From positions 186,001-250,000 of the forward strand of contig NZ_JAAGOW010000002.1 of NCBI RefSeq assembly GCF_010499245.1: a stretch of 64,000 bases of DNA. Reading direction: 5' to 3'. Of the stretch, positions 30,715 to 40,052 are shown piece by piece (the stretch's first letter is position 1; each line of letters opens with the position of its first letter). The stretch is from Variovorax sp. WS11 (GTDB lineage: Bacteria > Pseudomonadota > Gammaproteobacteria > Burkholderiales > Burkholderiaceae_C). Under the pieces are notes generated by a model. It searched no databases. It was given only the letters and a program-made list of their open reading frames with translations, and was not told where the DNA came from. The position numbers and the translations under genes were made by a program.

Positions 30715-31461
30715 TCAGGCGGCCGCCTTGACCCGCGGCGGCGCGCGGCCGTGGCGCGGCGGGCTGCGGCGCAGGGAGAGCACCTCTTCGATGTCCTCGC
30801 GCGCGCCGTCGATCAGCTTGACGATGGCGCGCTCGGCGCGCCCCGGGTTGTGGGCAATGACGGCATCGAGCACCGCGCGATGCAGCGGCAGCGACAGGGC
30901 CGGCCCGTCCTTCTTGGCGGTGGAGAGCTCGAAGCTGGTGCGCAGCAGCGCGTCCAGCGCCTTGCTCATCTGCGCCAGCATGCGGTTTTGCGCGGCCGCC
31001 AGCAGGCCGTGATGGAAGCGCAGGTCGTTGGTGACGTAGTCGCCACCCTCGTCGATGGCCTGCTTCATGCCCGCGTAGGCCACTTCGATCTTCTCGATGT
31101 CGGCCGCACTGGCGCGCTCGGCTGCGAGCCGCACCGCCGCCGGCTCGACCACCCGCCGCAGGTCCAGCAGGTCGCGCAGGAATTCGGGCGTGAGGCCGGC
31201 GCGCGCCTGCCAGGTGATCACGTCGGGGTCGAACCAATTCCAGCGCTCTTCGGGCAGCACGCGCGTGCCGACCTTGGGACCGGTGACGATCAGGCCCTTG
31301 GCCACCAGCGACTTCACCGCCTCGCGCACCACGGTGCGGCTCACGCCGAACTCCTCGCACAGCAGGGGCTCCGCGGGCATCGGCGCGCCGATCGCATAGC
31401 GGCGCGACACGATGGCCTCGCCGAGCAGGTCGAGGGTGCGGCCGTGGATGTTCTTGCTCAT
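30715..31461 (-). CDS. GntR/FadR-family regulator
   Basis: A 248-residue repressor. The N-terminal winged HTH is PAEPLLCEEFGVSRTVVREA with SLVAKGLIVTGPKVGTRV. The C-terminal all-helical FCD domain (about 95-225) has metal/ligand His residues in NDLRFHHGLLAAAQN and LSLPLHRAVLDAV. It resembles DgoR/LldR-type regulators of sugar-acid genes. It lies 6 bp before the hydroxyacid dehydrogenase stop in the same orientation and is a good candidate to bind the palindrome at 32507-32516 in the divergent promoter region. Confidence 0.93.
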   Translation of the reverse strand: MSKNIHGRTLDLLGEAIVSRRYAIGAPMPAEPLLCEEFGVSRTVVREAVKSLVAKGLIVTGPKVGTRVLPEERWNWFDPDVITWQARAGLTPEFLRDLLDLRRVVEPAAVRLAAERASAADIEKIEVAYAGMKQAIDEGGDYVTNDLRFHHGLLAAAQNRMLAQMSKALDALLRTSFELSTAKKDGPALSLPLHRAVLDAVIAHNPGRAERAIVKLIDGAREDIEEVLSLRRSPPRHGRAPPRVKAAA

Positions 31462-31467
31462 ACCTTC

Positions 31468-32427
31468 TCAGGCGCCGACGGGCGTCAGCAGGGGCGTGCC
31501 CGCGAAATGCGCGCGCAGGTTGTCGAAGGTCAGTTGCGCCATGGCCTCGCGCGTCTGCTTCGTGCCGCTGGCCATGTGCGGCGTGAGCACCACGTTGGGC
31601 ATGGCGCGCAGCTCGGCAGGCACCGTCGGCTCGTTCGCGAAGACATCGAGCGCAGCGCCGGCGATGACGCCATTCGACAATGCCGCGATCAGCGCCGCTT
31701 CGTCGACCACGCTGCCGCGCGCGACGTTGATCAGGTAGCCCTGCGGCCCGAGCGCCTCCAGGACGCGCGCATCGATCAGCCCGCGCGTGGCCGCGCCGCC
31801 GGGCGTGATGACGACCAGGAAGTCGACCGCGGCGGCCAGCGCCACGGCGTCGGGGTGATACGTGTACTCGACGCCGGCACGCGGCGAGCGCGCGGTGTAG
31901 GCGATCTGCATGCCGAAGGCGCGGGCCCGGTGCGCGATGGCCTGGCCGATGCGGCCCATGCCGACCACGCCCAGCCGGGCGCCCGAAACCTTGCGGCTCA
32001 GCGGGAACGGGCCCTGCGGCCACTGCCCGTCGCGCACGAAGCGATCGGCCTGCGGGATGCGGCGCGCGATCGACAGCAGCAGGCCGATGGCGAGATCGGC
32101 CACGTCGTCGTTCAGTACCTCCGGCGTGTTGGTGACGGGCACGCCGCGCTCGTGCGCCGCGGGCACGTCGACGCCGTCGTAGCCGACGCCGAACACCGAG
32201 ATCATTTCGAGCGCCGGCAGGCGCTCCATCAGCGTGCGCGGCACCTTGGCCTCGCCGTTCGCGACCACGGCACGGATGCGCGGGGCGGCGGCGGCGAAGG
32301 CGTCCGGGTCGTTCATGTGGATGCGGTCGTGCACGACGTACTCGCGTTGCAACGCCTCCATCAGGAAGGGCATCAGCGGTGCGACCACCAGCACCTCGGG
32401 ACGTGCGTCGTTCAACGAATGGGGCAC
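31468..32427 (-). CDS. D-2-hydroxyacid dehydrogenase (2-ketogluconate/hydroxypyruvate reductase type)
   Basis: A 319-residue NAD(P)-dependent enzyme. The catalytic triad regions are NVARGSVVDEAAL (Arg), a Glu in FANEPTVP and a His in VLTPHMASGT. The Rossmann motif is GVVGMGRIGQAIA. Start is GTG 32427, preceded by AGGAGAC; the further upstream frame is unsupported. It probably reduces a 2-keto or 2-keto-3-deoxy acid produced in the neighbouring pathway, though hydroxypyruvate or glyoxylate are possible. It is divergent from the dehydratase gene. Confidence 0.9.
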   Translation of the reverse strand: MPHSLNDARPEVLVVAPLMPFLMEALQREYVVHDRIHMNDPDAFAAAAPRIRAVVANGEAKVPRTLMERLPALEMISVFGVGYDGVDVPAAHERGVPVTNTPEVLNDDVADLAIGLLLSIARRIPQADRFVRDGQWPQGPFPLSRKVSGARLGVVGMGRIGQAIAHRARAFGMQIAYTARSPRAGVEYTYHPDAVALAAAVDFLVVITPGGAATRGLIDARVLEALGPQGYLINVARGSVVDEAALIAALSNGVIAGAALDVFANEPTVPAELRAMPNVVLTPHMASGTKQTREAMAQLTFDNLRAHFAGTPLLTPVGA

Positions 32428-32506
32428 TGCCTTGTCTCCTGCTGGGGGTGGGCTTTCGGCGGCAAGTCCGCTCGAAAACCCTGCTTGTGTTTGCCTCTTG
32501 CGGCTT

Positions 32507-32516
32507 ATCATATGAT
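32507..32516. promoter_or_regulatory. Candidate operator in the divergent promoter region
   Basis: ATCATATGAT is a perfect 10-bp palindrome in an AT-rich island between the divergent dehydrogenase and dehydratase genes. GntR/FadR-type regulators bind short palindromes of this sort, and the regulator gene is close by. Confidence 0.5.
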
Positions 32517-32591
32517 GATTGAAATAACGGTCCGGCAGGACAAACCCTGATTCGCCGAGGCCTCGATTGGCACCCCGCCGGAGACAACACG

Positions 32592-34328
32592 ATGAGCAGT
32601 CCACGCCGCAAGCCCACCCACGAACTGCGCAGCCAGCAATGGTTCGGCCGCAACGACCGCGACGGCTTCATTTACCGCAGTTGGGTCAAGGGCAAGGGCG
32701 TGCCGCACGACCAGTTCGACGGGCGTCCGGTCATCGGCATCTGCAACACCTTCAGCGAGCTCACGCCCTGCAACTCGCACTTCCGCACGCTGGCCGAGCA
32801 GGTGAAGATCGGCGTCTACGAGGCCGGCGGCTTTCCGCTCGAGTTTCCGGTGATGTCGCTGGGCGAAACGCTGCTGCGCCCCACCGCCATGCTGTATCGC
32901 AACCTCGCCAGCATGGACGTGGAAGAGAGCATCCGCGCCAACCCGATCGACGGCGTTGTGCTGCTGATGGGCTGCGACAAGACCACCCCCGCGCTGATGA
33001 TGGGCGCCGCCAGCGTGGACCTGCCCACCATCGGCGTCTCCGGCGGCCCGATGCTCTCGGGCAAGTGGCGCGGGCAGGAGCTCGGCTCGGGCACCGGCGT
33101 CTGGCAGATGAGCGAGCAGGTGCGCGCCGGCACGCTGAAGCTGCAGGAGTTCTTCGAGGCCGAGAGCTGCATGCACCGCAGCCACGGCCACTGCATGACC
33201 ATGGGCACGGCCAGCACCATGGCCAGCATGGTCGAGTCGCTGGGCATCGGCCTGCCGGGCAATGCGGCCTACCCCGCGGTGGACGGCCGGCGCAACGTGC
33301 TGGCGCGCATGGCCGGGCGGCGCATCGTCGACATGGTGCATGAGGACCTGCTGATGTCGAAGATCCTCACCCGCGAGGCGATCGAGAACGCGATCAAGGT
33401 CAACGCGGCGATCGGCGGCTCGACCAACCTGGTGATCCACCTGCTCGCGATCGCGGGGCGCATCGGCGTGGAGCTCACGCTCGACGACTTCGACCGGCTG
33501 GCCTCCGATCTGCCCTGCCTGGTCAACCTGCAGCCCTCGGGGCAGTACCTGATGGAAGACTTCTGCTACGCGGGCGGGCTGCCGGTAGTGATGAAGGAGA
33601 TCGCGCAACACCTGCACAGGGACATCGTCACCTCCACCGGCCAGAGCGTCTGGGACAACGTCAAGGATGCCGAGAACTACAACCCGCAGGTGATCCAGCC
33701 CCTGGCCAGCCCCTTCAAGGACAAGGCCGGCATCTGCGTGCTGCGCGGCAACCTCGCGCCCAACGGCGCCATCATCAAGCCCAGCGCTGCGACGCCCGAG
33801 CTGCTGGTGCACAAGGGCCGCGCGGTGGTCTTCGAGAACGCGGACGATCTGCACAAGCGCATCGACGACGAGGCGCTGGACATCGACGAGCACTGCATCA
33901 TGGTGCTCAAGAACTGCGGCCCCAAAGGCTACCCCGGCATGTCCGAGGCCGGCAACATGCCGCTGCCGCCCAAGGTGTTGCGCAAGGGCATCACCGACAT
34001 GGTGCGCATCAGCGATGCCCGCATGAGCGGCACCGCCTACGGCACCGTGGTGCTGCACACCGCGCCCGAGGCAGCGGCCGGCGGACCGCTGGCGCTGGTG
34101 CAGGACGGCGACATCGTCGAGCTCGACGTGCCGAAGCGCCTGCTGCACCTGCACGTGAGCGACGAGGAGCTGGCGCGCCGCCGCGCGCAATGGACGCCGC
34201 CGAAGCCGGCGCTGGACTCTGGCTACTGGAAGCTCTACGTGGACAATGTGCTGCAGGCCGACCAGGGGGCCGATTTCGGATTCCTGCGCGGCAAGCGCGG
34301 TTCCTTCGTTCCCAGGGACAATCACTAG
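32592..34328 (+). CDS. IlvD/Edd-family dehydratase, L-arabinonate dehydratase type
   Basis: A 578-residue enzyme that dehydrates an aldonate to a 2-keto-3-deoxy acid. Cys60 (in FSELTPCNSH), Cys128 (in LMGCDKTTPA) and Cys201 (in HGHCMTMGTAST) match the three Fe-S ligands of L-arabinonate dehydratase. That family has the same length (about 579 residues) and is known to act on L-arabinonate, D-galactonate and D-fuconate. The conserved serine region ISDARMSGTAYG is present. It is first in a + strand operon with the kinase and aldolase of the galactonate pathway, so galactonate or a relative is the likely substrate. It is distinct from edd at 55.5 kb. Confidence 0.92.
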   Translation: MSSPRRKPTHELRSQQWFGRNDRDGFIYRSWVKGKGVPHDQFDGRPVIGICNTFSELTPCNSHFRTLAEQVKIGVYEAGGFPLEFPVMSLGETLLRPTAMLYRNLASMDVEESIRANPIDGVVLLMGCDKTTPALMMGAASVDLPTIGVSGGPMLSGKWRGQELGSGTGVWQMSEQVRAGTLKLQEFFEAESCMHRSHGHCMTMGTASTMASMVESLGIGLPGNAAYPAVDGRRNVLARMAGRRIVDMVHEDLLMSKILTREAIENAIKVNAAIGGSTNLVIHLLAIAGRIGVELTLDDFDRLASDLPCLVNLQPSGQYLMEDFCYAGGLPVVMKEIAQHLHRDIVTSTGQSVWDNVKDAENYNPQVIQPLASPFKDKAGICVLRGNLAPNGAIIKPSAATPELLVHKGRAVVFENADDLHKRIDDEALDIDEHCIMVLKNCGPKGYPGMSEAGNMPLPPKVLRKGITDMVRISDARMSGTAYGTVVLHTAPEAAAGGPLALVQDGDIVELDVPKRLLHLHVSDEELARRRAQWTPPKPALDSGYWKLYVDNVLQADQGADFGFLRGKRGSFVPRDNH

Positions 34329-34356
34329 GCTCAACTCTCGCTTTCAACGGTCCGGT

Positions 34357-35250
34357 ATGCATCTGATCGCCATCGACTGGGGCACCAGCTCCTTGCGCGG
34401 CGCATTGCTCGACGGCAAGGGGCATGTGCTCGAGGAACGCAGCCACCCGCGCGGCATCCTCACGGTGCCGCCGGGCGGCTTTTCTGCGCTCTTCGAGGAG
34501 CTGTTCGGCGACTGGATGCGCCCCACCGGCAGCTTCTGTCTGATCTCGGGCATGGCCGGCAGCAAGCAGGGCTGGGTCGAGGTGCCCTACTGCCCCTGCC
34601 CCTCGGGCCGGGTCGAGGTGGGCAATGCCATCGTCGAGATCGAGCCGGGCCGCATTGCGGTCGTGCCCGGCATGAGCGACATGCACGACGGCGTGCCCGA
34701 CGTGATGCGCGGCGAGGAGGTGCAGATCTTCGGCGCCATGGCGCTGGCCGGCCTGTCCGACGGCCTGTTCGTGCTGCCCGGCACGCACAACAAGTGGGTC
34801 ACGGTCAAGCGCGGCCGCGTAACCGGTTTCCGCACCTTCATGACGGGCGAGTTCTACGCGCTGCTGAGCCAGCACTCGATCCTGGCGCGCACGCTGGACG
34901 CGCAGGCGCCGCTGGACGAAGTCGCCTTTCTCGAAGGCGTAACGCAGGCCGACAACGGCCAGGGCCTGCTGCACAACGCTTTCGGCGCACGCACGCTGGC
35001 GCTGTTCGACCGCATGCCGGCCGGCGAGCTGGCGAGCTATCTGTCCGGGCTGCTGATCGGCGAGGAGCTGCGCACCCAGTCCATCCACGCCGGCGACCTG
35101 GTGCTGATCGGCAGCCCCGCGCTGACCCAGCGCTACCTGCTGGCGCTGGAGATCTCCGGCAACACCGCGCGCACGCTGGGCGCCGAAGCCACCTGGGCCG
35201 GCCTGCATGCGCTGGCGGCTATTCATCTCTCGAACAAGGCAAGGTCATGA
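34357..35250 (+). CDS. dgoK: 2-dehydro-3-deoxygalactonokinase
   Basis: A 297-residue DgoK kinase that phosphorylates 2-dehydro-3-deoxy-D-galactonate with ATP. Family hallmarks are the N-terminal IAIDWGTSSLRGALLD, GSKQGWVEVPYCPCP, GEEVQIFGA and LPGTHNKWVTV. The start ATG gives MHLIAIDWG; an upstream frame is rejected. It lies 28 bp after the dehydratase and overlaps the aldolase start by 4 bp. Confidence 0.94.
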   Translation: MHLIAIDWGTSSLRGALLDGKGHVLEERSHPRGILTVPPGGFSALFEELFGDWMRPTGSFCLISGMAGSKQGWVEVPYCPCPSGRVEVGNAIVEIEPGRIAVVPGMSDMHDGVPDVMRGEEVQIFGAMALAGLSDGLFVLPGTHNKWVTVKRGRVTGFRTFMTGEFYALLSQHSILARTLDAQAPLDEVAFLEGVTQADNGQGLLHNAFGARTLALFDRMPAGELASYLSGLLIGEELRTQSIHAGDLVLIGSPALTQRYLLALEISGNTARTLGAEATWAGLHALAAIHLSNKARS

Positions 35251-35888
35251 CGCCTCCCTACGAGCAGTTTTCCACCGCCCTGCAGCAGCTGCCGCTGGTG
35301 GCCATCCTGCGCGGCCTGAATCCGGCCGAAGCGCCGGAGATCGGCGACGCCATCGTCGGCGCCGGCTTCCGGCTGCTCGAGGTGCCGCTCAACTCGCCCG
35401 AGCCGCTCAAGAGCATTGCGCTGCTGCGCGAGCGCTTCCCCGGCGCGCTGGTGGGCGCCGGCACGGTGCTCGACGCGCAGCAGGTGCGCGAGGTGCATGC
35501 CGCCGGCGGGCAGCTGATCGTCGCGCCCAACTTCAACCCCGAGGTGCTGGCGGAAGCGGCGCGCCTCGGGCTGGTGAGCCTGCCTGGCGTGATGACGCCC
35601 ACCGAGGCCTTCGGCGCCCTCGCGGCCGGCGCCGCCGGGCTCAAGCTCTTCCCGGCCGAGATGGCCTCGCCGGCGGTCGTCAAGGCCCTGCTCGCGGTGC
35701 TGCCGCCGGGCACGCCGCTGCTGCCCGTGGGCGGCATCACGCCGGCCGGCATGCAGGCCTGGCGCCAGGCCGGCGCGGCCGGCTTCGGCATCGGCTCGGC
35801 GCTCTACAAGCCGGGCAAGAGCGCGGCCGCGGTGCGCGAGGCGGCGATGGAGTTCGTGGCGGCCTTCAATGGGAGCCTGCGGATATGA
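35247..35888 (+). CDS. dgoA: 2-dehydro-3-deoxy-6-phosphogalactonate aldolase
   Basis: A 213-residue class I aldolase of the KDPG/KDPGal family that cleaves KDPGal to pyruvate and glyceraldehyde 3-phosphate. Key parts are VAILRGLNPAEA, GTVLDAQQV, and AAGLKLFPAE with the Schiff-base Lys. It overlaps dgoK and the following aldolase gene by ATGA junctions, so the operon is translationally coupled. It is separate from eda at 54.9 kb and closer to the DgoA branch, as judged by context. Confidence 0.93.
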   Translation: MTPPYEQFSTALQQLPLVAILRGLNPAEAPEIGDAIVGAGFRLLEVPLNSPEPLKSIALLRERFPGALVGAGTVLDAQQVREVHAAGGQLIVAPNFNPEVLAEAARLGLVSLPGVMTPTEAFGALAAGAAGLKLFPAEMASPAVVKALLAVLPPGTPLLPVGGITPAGMQAWRQAGAAGFGIGSALYKPGKSAAAVREAAMEFVAAFNGSLRI

Positions 35889-36652
35889 GTCCTGAAGCCG
35901 AGTACGCCAGCCCCGCCATCCGCACCTTGCGCGAAGACCTCGCCTTGGCGCTGCGCGCCGCCGCGCACCACGGCCTCTCCGAAGGCGTGTGCAACCATTT
36001 CAGCGTCGCCCTGCCCGGCGCACAGGACCGCTACCTGATCAACCCGCGCGGCCTGCACTGGAGCGAGATCGGCCCCGAGGACATCGTGCTGATCGACGTG
36101 CATGGCGAGGTGCTGGCCGGGCGCCACCGCGTCGAGCCCACCGCCCTCTTCATCCACGGCGCGGTGCACCGCGTGACCGGCCGCGCGGTGGTGCTCCACT
36201 GCCACATGCCCTACGCGACCGCGCTGACACTCACGACCGATCGCGCACTCGACCCGACGCTGAGCCAGAACGCGATGCGCTTCGTGGACCGCATCGCGAT
36301 CGACGCGACCTACAACGGCCTGGCGCTGGACGACCGCGAGGGCGAGCGCATCGCGCACGCGATGGCGGGCAAGGACATCGGCTTCCTGGCCAACCACGGC
36401 GTGATCGTGGCCGGCACGAACATCGCGCATGCCTACGACGACCTCTACTACCTCGAGCGCGCTTGCCTGCACCAGGTGATCGCGCAATCCACCGGACGGC
36501 CGCTCGCACCGGTCGATGCGAAGCTGGCCGCGCAGGTGGCGGCACAGATCCAGGGTGAGCGCGAGCAGTCCGATCTGTTCTTCGAGGCGCTGCGCCGGCT
36601 GCTGCCCGCGCCGCGTACCGAGCGCCCTCTTCTTCAGCGCGCCGCAGCGTAG
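35885..36652 (+). CDS. Class II aldolase/adducin family protein
   Basis: A 255-residue zinc-dependent aldolase/epimerase fold protein. It has the NHFSVALP motif, the acidic residue in RVEPTALFIHGAVHR, the metal ligands in VVLHCHMPYATAL and the His in LANHGVIVAGT. Substrates in the family include fuculose- and ribulose-type phosphates; the specific one here is unknown. It is fourth in the dehydratase-dgoK-dgoA operon. The 3' end overlaps the convergent SDR gene by 19 bp. Confidence 0.88.
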   Translation: MSPEAEYASPAIRTLREDLALALRAAAHHGLSEGVCNHFSVALPGAQDRYLINPRGLHWSEIGPEDIVLIDVHGEVLAGRHRVEPTALFIHGAVHRVTGRAVVLHCHMPYATALTLTTDRALDPTLSQNAMRFVDRIAIDATYNGLALDDREGERIAHAMAGKDIGFLANHGVIVAGTNIAHAYDDLYYLERACLHQVIAQSTGRPLAPVDAKLAAQVAAQIQGEREQSDLFFEALRRLLPAPRTERPLLQRAAA

Positions 36653-37335
36653 GCCGGTGGCGTCGCGACAAAGCCCTGCTTCACCTGCCGAGCCGTCGCA
36701 TCCGCCAGCACCTCCGGCTCGCCCGCTTCCACCGCGGCCAGCGTCTGACGCGCCACATCGTCGGGCGAGGTCTTGTCGCCCGGCACATGGCTCGCCATGT
36801 CGGTATCCATGTACCCCACATGCACGCTGACGACCTGCGTGCTCTGCGCAGCGAGCTCGTTGCGCAGGCCGTTGCTCAGCGACCAGGCGGCCGACTTCGA
36901 GGCGCTGTAGGTGGCCACGGAGGGGAAGCTGATCCAGCTCAGCGCCGACAGCACGTTGACGAGGGCGCCGCCGCCGTTCTTCGCCAGGACTGGCGCGAAG
37001 GCGCGGCTCACGGCCCAGAGGCCGAAGAAGTTGGTGCCGAACTCGGCCCGCGCCGCTTCCAGCGCGCCCTCCGAGAGCAGCCCCGAACCGCGCGAGATGC
37101 CGGCGTTGTTGATGAGCAGCGTGACGTCGCCGCAGGCCTGCGCGGCGGCTTCGATCTGCGCCGGCTGTGTGACGTCGAGCGCAACGGGCACCACGCCTTC
37201 GAGCGCGATGGACTTCGGGTCGCGTGCCGCCGCATAGACCTTCTTCGCGCCGGCCGCCAGGGCCGCCTTCGCATAGGCCAGGCCCAGGCCTCGGTTGGCG
37301 CCGGTAATGAAAACGACAGCGTCCTTGATCTGCAT
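36634..37335 (-). CDS. SDR family oxidoreductase
   Basis: A 233-residue classical short-chain dehydrogenase: cofactor motif TGANRGLG, NNAG, catalytic Ser in SALSWISF and YSASK. Reduces or oxidises an unidentified carbonyl/alcohol with NAD(P). The start ATG gives MQIKDAVVFITGANRG. The stop overlaps the convergent class II aldolase gene. Confidence 0.92.
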   Translation of the reverse strand: MQIKDAVVFITGANRGLGLAYAKAALAAGAKKVYAAARDPKSIALEGVVPVALDVTQPAQIEAAAQACGDVTLLINNAGISRGSGLLSEGALEAARAEFGTNFFGLWAVSRAFAPVLAKNGGGALVNVLSALSWISFPSVATYSASKSAAWSLSNGLRNELAAQSTQVVSVHVGYMDTDMASHVPGDKTSPDDVARQTLAAVEAGEPEVLADATARQVKQGFVATPPAYAAAR

Positions 37336-37375
37336 GTAGAAACTCCAAAAGAATGAGAGGGGATAACGGAGGAAA

Positions 37376-38779
37376 TCAGGAGGCCCCGACCCGCCGTAGC
37401 AGCCCGGTCGTGCTGCGCGGCCAGCCCACCGGCCCGAACCAGGAACCGCCCGCGATGGCCCCGGCGATGACGACTCCGTAGACCACCAGCGCCACGGCCT
37501 GGGCCATGAAGACGTGCACCAGCTCGCCGCTCCAGCGCAGCGCCAGCCAGCCGCCGAGCGCGGCGACTGCCAGCCGCGCCACATTGCCCAGCACCGGCCA
37601 CAGGAGCCGCCCCGCGCCCTGCGAGGCGAAGTACAGCACCAGGCCGACACCGAAGAAGCCATAGAAGGGCCCCACGGCGCGCAAGTACTGCGTGCCGGCG
37701 TCGAGCATCGCTGGGTCATTGCCGAAGAGCATCAACCAGGGGCGCGGGAACAGCGCGGCCGCCAGGCCCACGGCCTCGGCCATCGCGAAGGCCATGACCA
37801 CGCCGACCCAGGTGGCCCGCAATGCGCGCTCGCGCTGGCCGGCGCCGATGCAGGTGCCGACCATCGCCAGCAGCGGCGCGCCGAAGCCGAAGACCAGCGG
37901 CACCAGCAAGTACTCGAGGCGCGAGCCGGTGCCGTAGCCTGCGATCGCGCCGGCGCCGAACTGGCCCGTCAGCGCGGTGGCAACCGCGATCGAGAGGTTG
38001 ACGCAGACGGTGGCGATCGAGGAAATCAGTCCCACGCGCAGGATGTCGCGGAACAGCGGCCAGCGCAGGCGCACGCCCGCGAACGAGAGCTTCAGGTAGC
38101 TGGCGCTCGAACGCAAATAGGCCAGCAGCGCCAGCGACCCCACGAGGTAATAAAGCAGCAGCGCAATTGCGCCGCCCGCGATGCCGAGCGCCGGGATCGG
38201 GCCCCAGCCGAAGATCAGCACCGGCGACACGGGCACGAGAAAGAACACGCCCCCCACCGTCACCCTGGCCGGCACCGCCATGTTGCCGGTGCCGCGAATC
38301 ACCGCCGCCAGCGAATTGAAGAGCCACACCAGCACCGCGCCCGCGAACACCCAGTGCGAGTAGGTCACGGCCGCTTCCAGCGAAGCCCCCTCGCCGCCCA
38401 TGCGCGCATAGAGCGCGCGACCGCCGACGAGCAGCACGGCGCTGAAGACCAGGCCGAAGCCCAGCGCGACCAGCATCGCGTGCAGCACCAGCGCGTTGGC
38501 ATCCTCGCGTCGCTTGGCGCCGAGGGCGCGCGCAATGGAAGAAGCGATGCCGCCGCCGACGGCGCCGGCCGAGGTCATCTGCATCAGCATGACGATCGGG
38601 AACACAAGCGCCATGCCGGCCAGCGCATCGGTGCCCAGCTTACCGACGAAGTAGGTTTCGATGAGGCCGACCGCGGCCTGCGCGATCATCACCAGCACGT
38701 TGGGCAGGGCCAGGCGCAGCAGCGTGGGCGCGATCGGCGCCTCCAGCAGCAGGCGCGCGCGCGCATCGACGGTCGTCAT
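37376..38779 (-). CDS. MATE family efflux transporter
   Basis: A 467-residue inner-membrane protein with about twelve helices and the MatE repeats. Characteristic parts are LPNVLVMIAQAAVGLIETYF at the first helix and GGGIASSIARALGA. It should exchange Na+ or H+ for drugs or cationic metabolites. ATG 38779 (MTTVDARARLL) is used. It is in the same direction as the MFS and MarR genes upstream, so MarR may also control it. Confidence 0.92.
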   Translation of the reverse strand: MTTVDARARLLLEAPIAPTLLRLALPNVLVMIAQAAVGLIETYFVGKLGTDALAGMALVFPIVMLMQMTSAGAVGGGIASSIARALGAKRREDANALVLHAMLVALGFGLVFSAVLLVGGRALYARMGGEGASLEAAVTYSHWVFAGAVLVWLFNSLAAVIRGTGNMAVPARVTVGGVFFLVPVSPVLIFGWGPIPALGIAGGAIALLLYYLVGSLALLAYLRSSASYLKLSFAGVRLRWPLFRDILRVGLISSIATVCVNLSIAVATALTGQFGAGAIAGYGTGSRLEYLLVPLVFGFGAPLLAMVGTCIGAGQRERALRATWVGVVMAFAMAEAVGLAAALFPRPWLMLFGNDPAMLDAGTQYLRAVGPFYGFFGVGLVLYFASQGAGRLLWPVLGNVARLAVAALGGWLALRWSGELVHVFMAQAVALVVYGVVIAGAIAGGSWFGPVGWPRSTTGLLRRVGAS

Positions 38780-38792
38780 GGCCGCCCGGCGC

Positions 38793-40052
38793 TCAGGCCG
38801 CCGCCTTGGCAGCACGCGATGGCAGGTGTGCCTCGCGGATCGGCAGGTTGACCAGCGCAGCGCCGGCCGCCAGCACGATGTCGATGTACCAGACCCAGTC
38901 GTAGCTGCCGGTGGCCTCGAAGATGGTGCCGCCCAGATAGGCGCCGAGGAAGCCGCCCACCTGGTGCGCCAGCATCACGATGCCGAACAGCATCGCCATG
39001 TTGGCGGGGCCGAACATCTTGGCCACCAGGCCCACGGTCGGAGGCACGGTCGAGAGGAAGGTCACGCCCATCACGGCCGCGAAGAGCAGCATGACCAGCG
39101 TCGTCTTCGGCGCCAGCAGGAAGATGAGCACGGCCAGGCCGCGCGTTGCGTAGAGCAACGCAAGCAGCGACTTCATGCGCCAGCGCCCCACCGCCCAGCC
39201 CATCGCGAGGCTGCCGACGATGTTGAAGAGGCCGATCATCGCGAGCGACCAGCCACCCACTTCCGGCGGCAGGCCACACGCCGCCACCACGCCCGGCAGG
39301 TGGGTCGCGAGAAATGCGACGTGGAAGCCGCAGACGAAGAAGCCCAGGCTCAGCAGGCGGAAGCCCGGCAGCGCCAGCGCTTGCCCGACGGCTTCGCGCG
39401 CGCTCAGGCGCTTGGTGCCCGAGGCCGCGGCGAGCGCGTTGGAATTGCCCTTGAGCACGAAGACCGCCGGCAGCGCCAGCAGGATCAGGAAGCCCAGCAC
39501 CTGCATCGCGTTGGCCCACCCGTAGGCCGTGGTGAGGCCGATGGCGATCGGCGCCATCGCGAACTGGCCGAAGGAGCCGCCCGCGTTCACGATGCCGGTG
39601 GCCAGCCCGCGCTGCGCGGGCGACACCAGCCGCGCTGTGGCCCCCATCAGCACCGAGGGCCCGGCCATGCCGGCACCGCCCGCGGCCAGCACGCCGATCG
39701 CGAAGATCAGGCCGGCGGTGGTGGTCATGAGCGGCGTGATGATGGTGCCCAGCGCCACCAGCAGCACGCCGATGAAGATGACGCGGCCGGTGCCGATGCG
39801 ATCGGCCACCGCGCCGGCGAAGGGCTGCGTGAGCCCCCACCAGAGCTGGCCGAAAGCGAAGGCCAGGCTGATGCTGGCGACGCCCAGACCGGTCGAGGTG
39901 TTCACCGCCGACAGGAACAGGCCCATGGTCTGGCGCACGCCCATGGTGAGCGCGAAGGTGCCGGCCGTGGCCAGCAGCACCAGCCACAGCGCGTAGTGGC
40001 GCACGGCGGGGCTGCCCGCGCTCGCGGCGGGCGTGGGATTGGAGTCACTCAT
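38793..40052 (-). CDS. MFS transporter
   Basis: A 419-residue 12-helix major facilitator. Sequence features include GVRQTMGLFLSAVNTSTG, the loop 2-3 motif GAVADRIGTGRVI and GFFVCGFHVAFLATHLP, similar to the oxalate/formate-antiporter-like and BacE-type groups. Substrate is unknown. It starts 8 bp inside the end of the MarR gene, so the two are cotranscribed. Confidence 0.92.
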   Translation of the reverse strand: MSDSNPTPAASAGSPAVRHYALWLVLLATAGTFALTMGVRQTMGLFLSAVNTSTGLGVASISLAFAFGQLWWGLTQPFAGAVADRIGTGRVIFIGVLLVALGTIITPLMTTTAGLIFAIGVLAAGGAGMAGPSVLMGATARLVSPAQRGLATGIVNAGGSFGQFAMAPIAIGLTTAYGWANAMQVLGFLILLALPAVFVLKGNSNALAAASGTKRLSAREAVGQALALPGFRLLSLGFFVCGFHVAFLATHLPGVVAACGLPPEVGGWSLAMIGLFNIVGSLAMGWAVGRWRMKSLLALLYATRGLAVLIFLLAPKTTLVMLLFAAVMGVTFLSTVPPTVGLVAKMFGPANMAMLFGIVMLAHQVGGFLGAYLGGTIFEATGSYDWVWYIDIVLAAGAALVNLPIREAHLPSRAAKAAA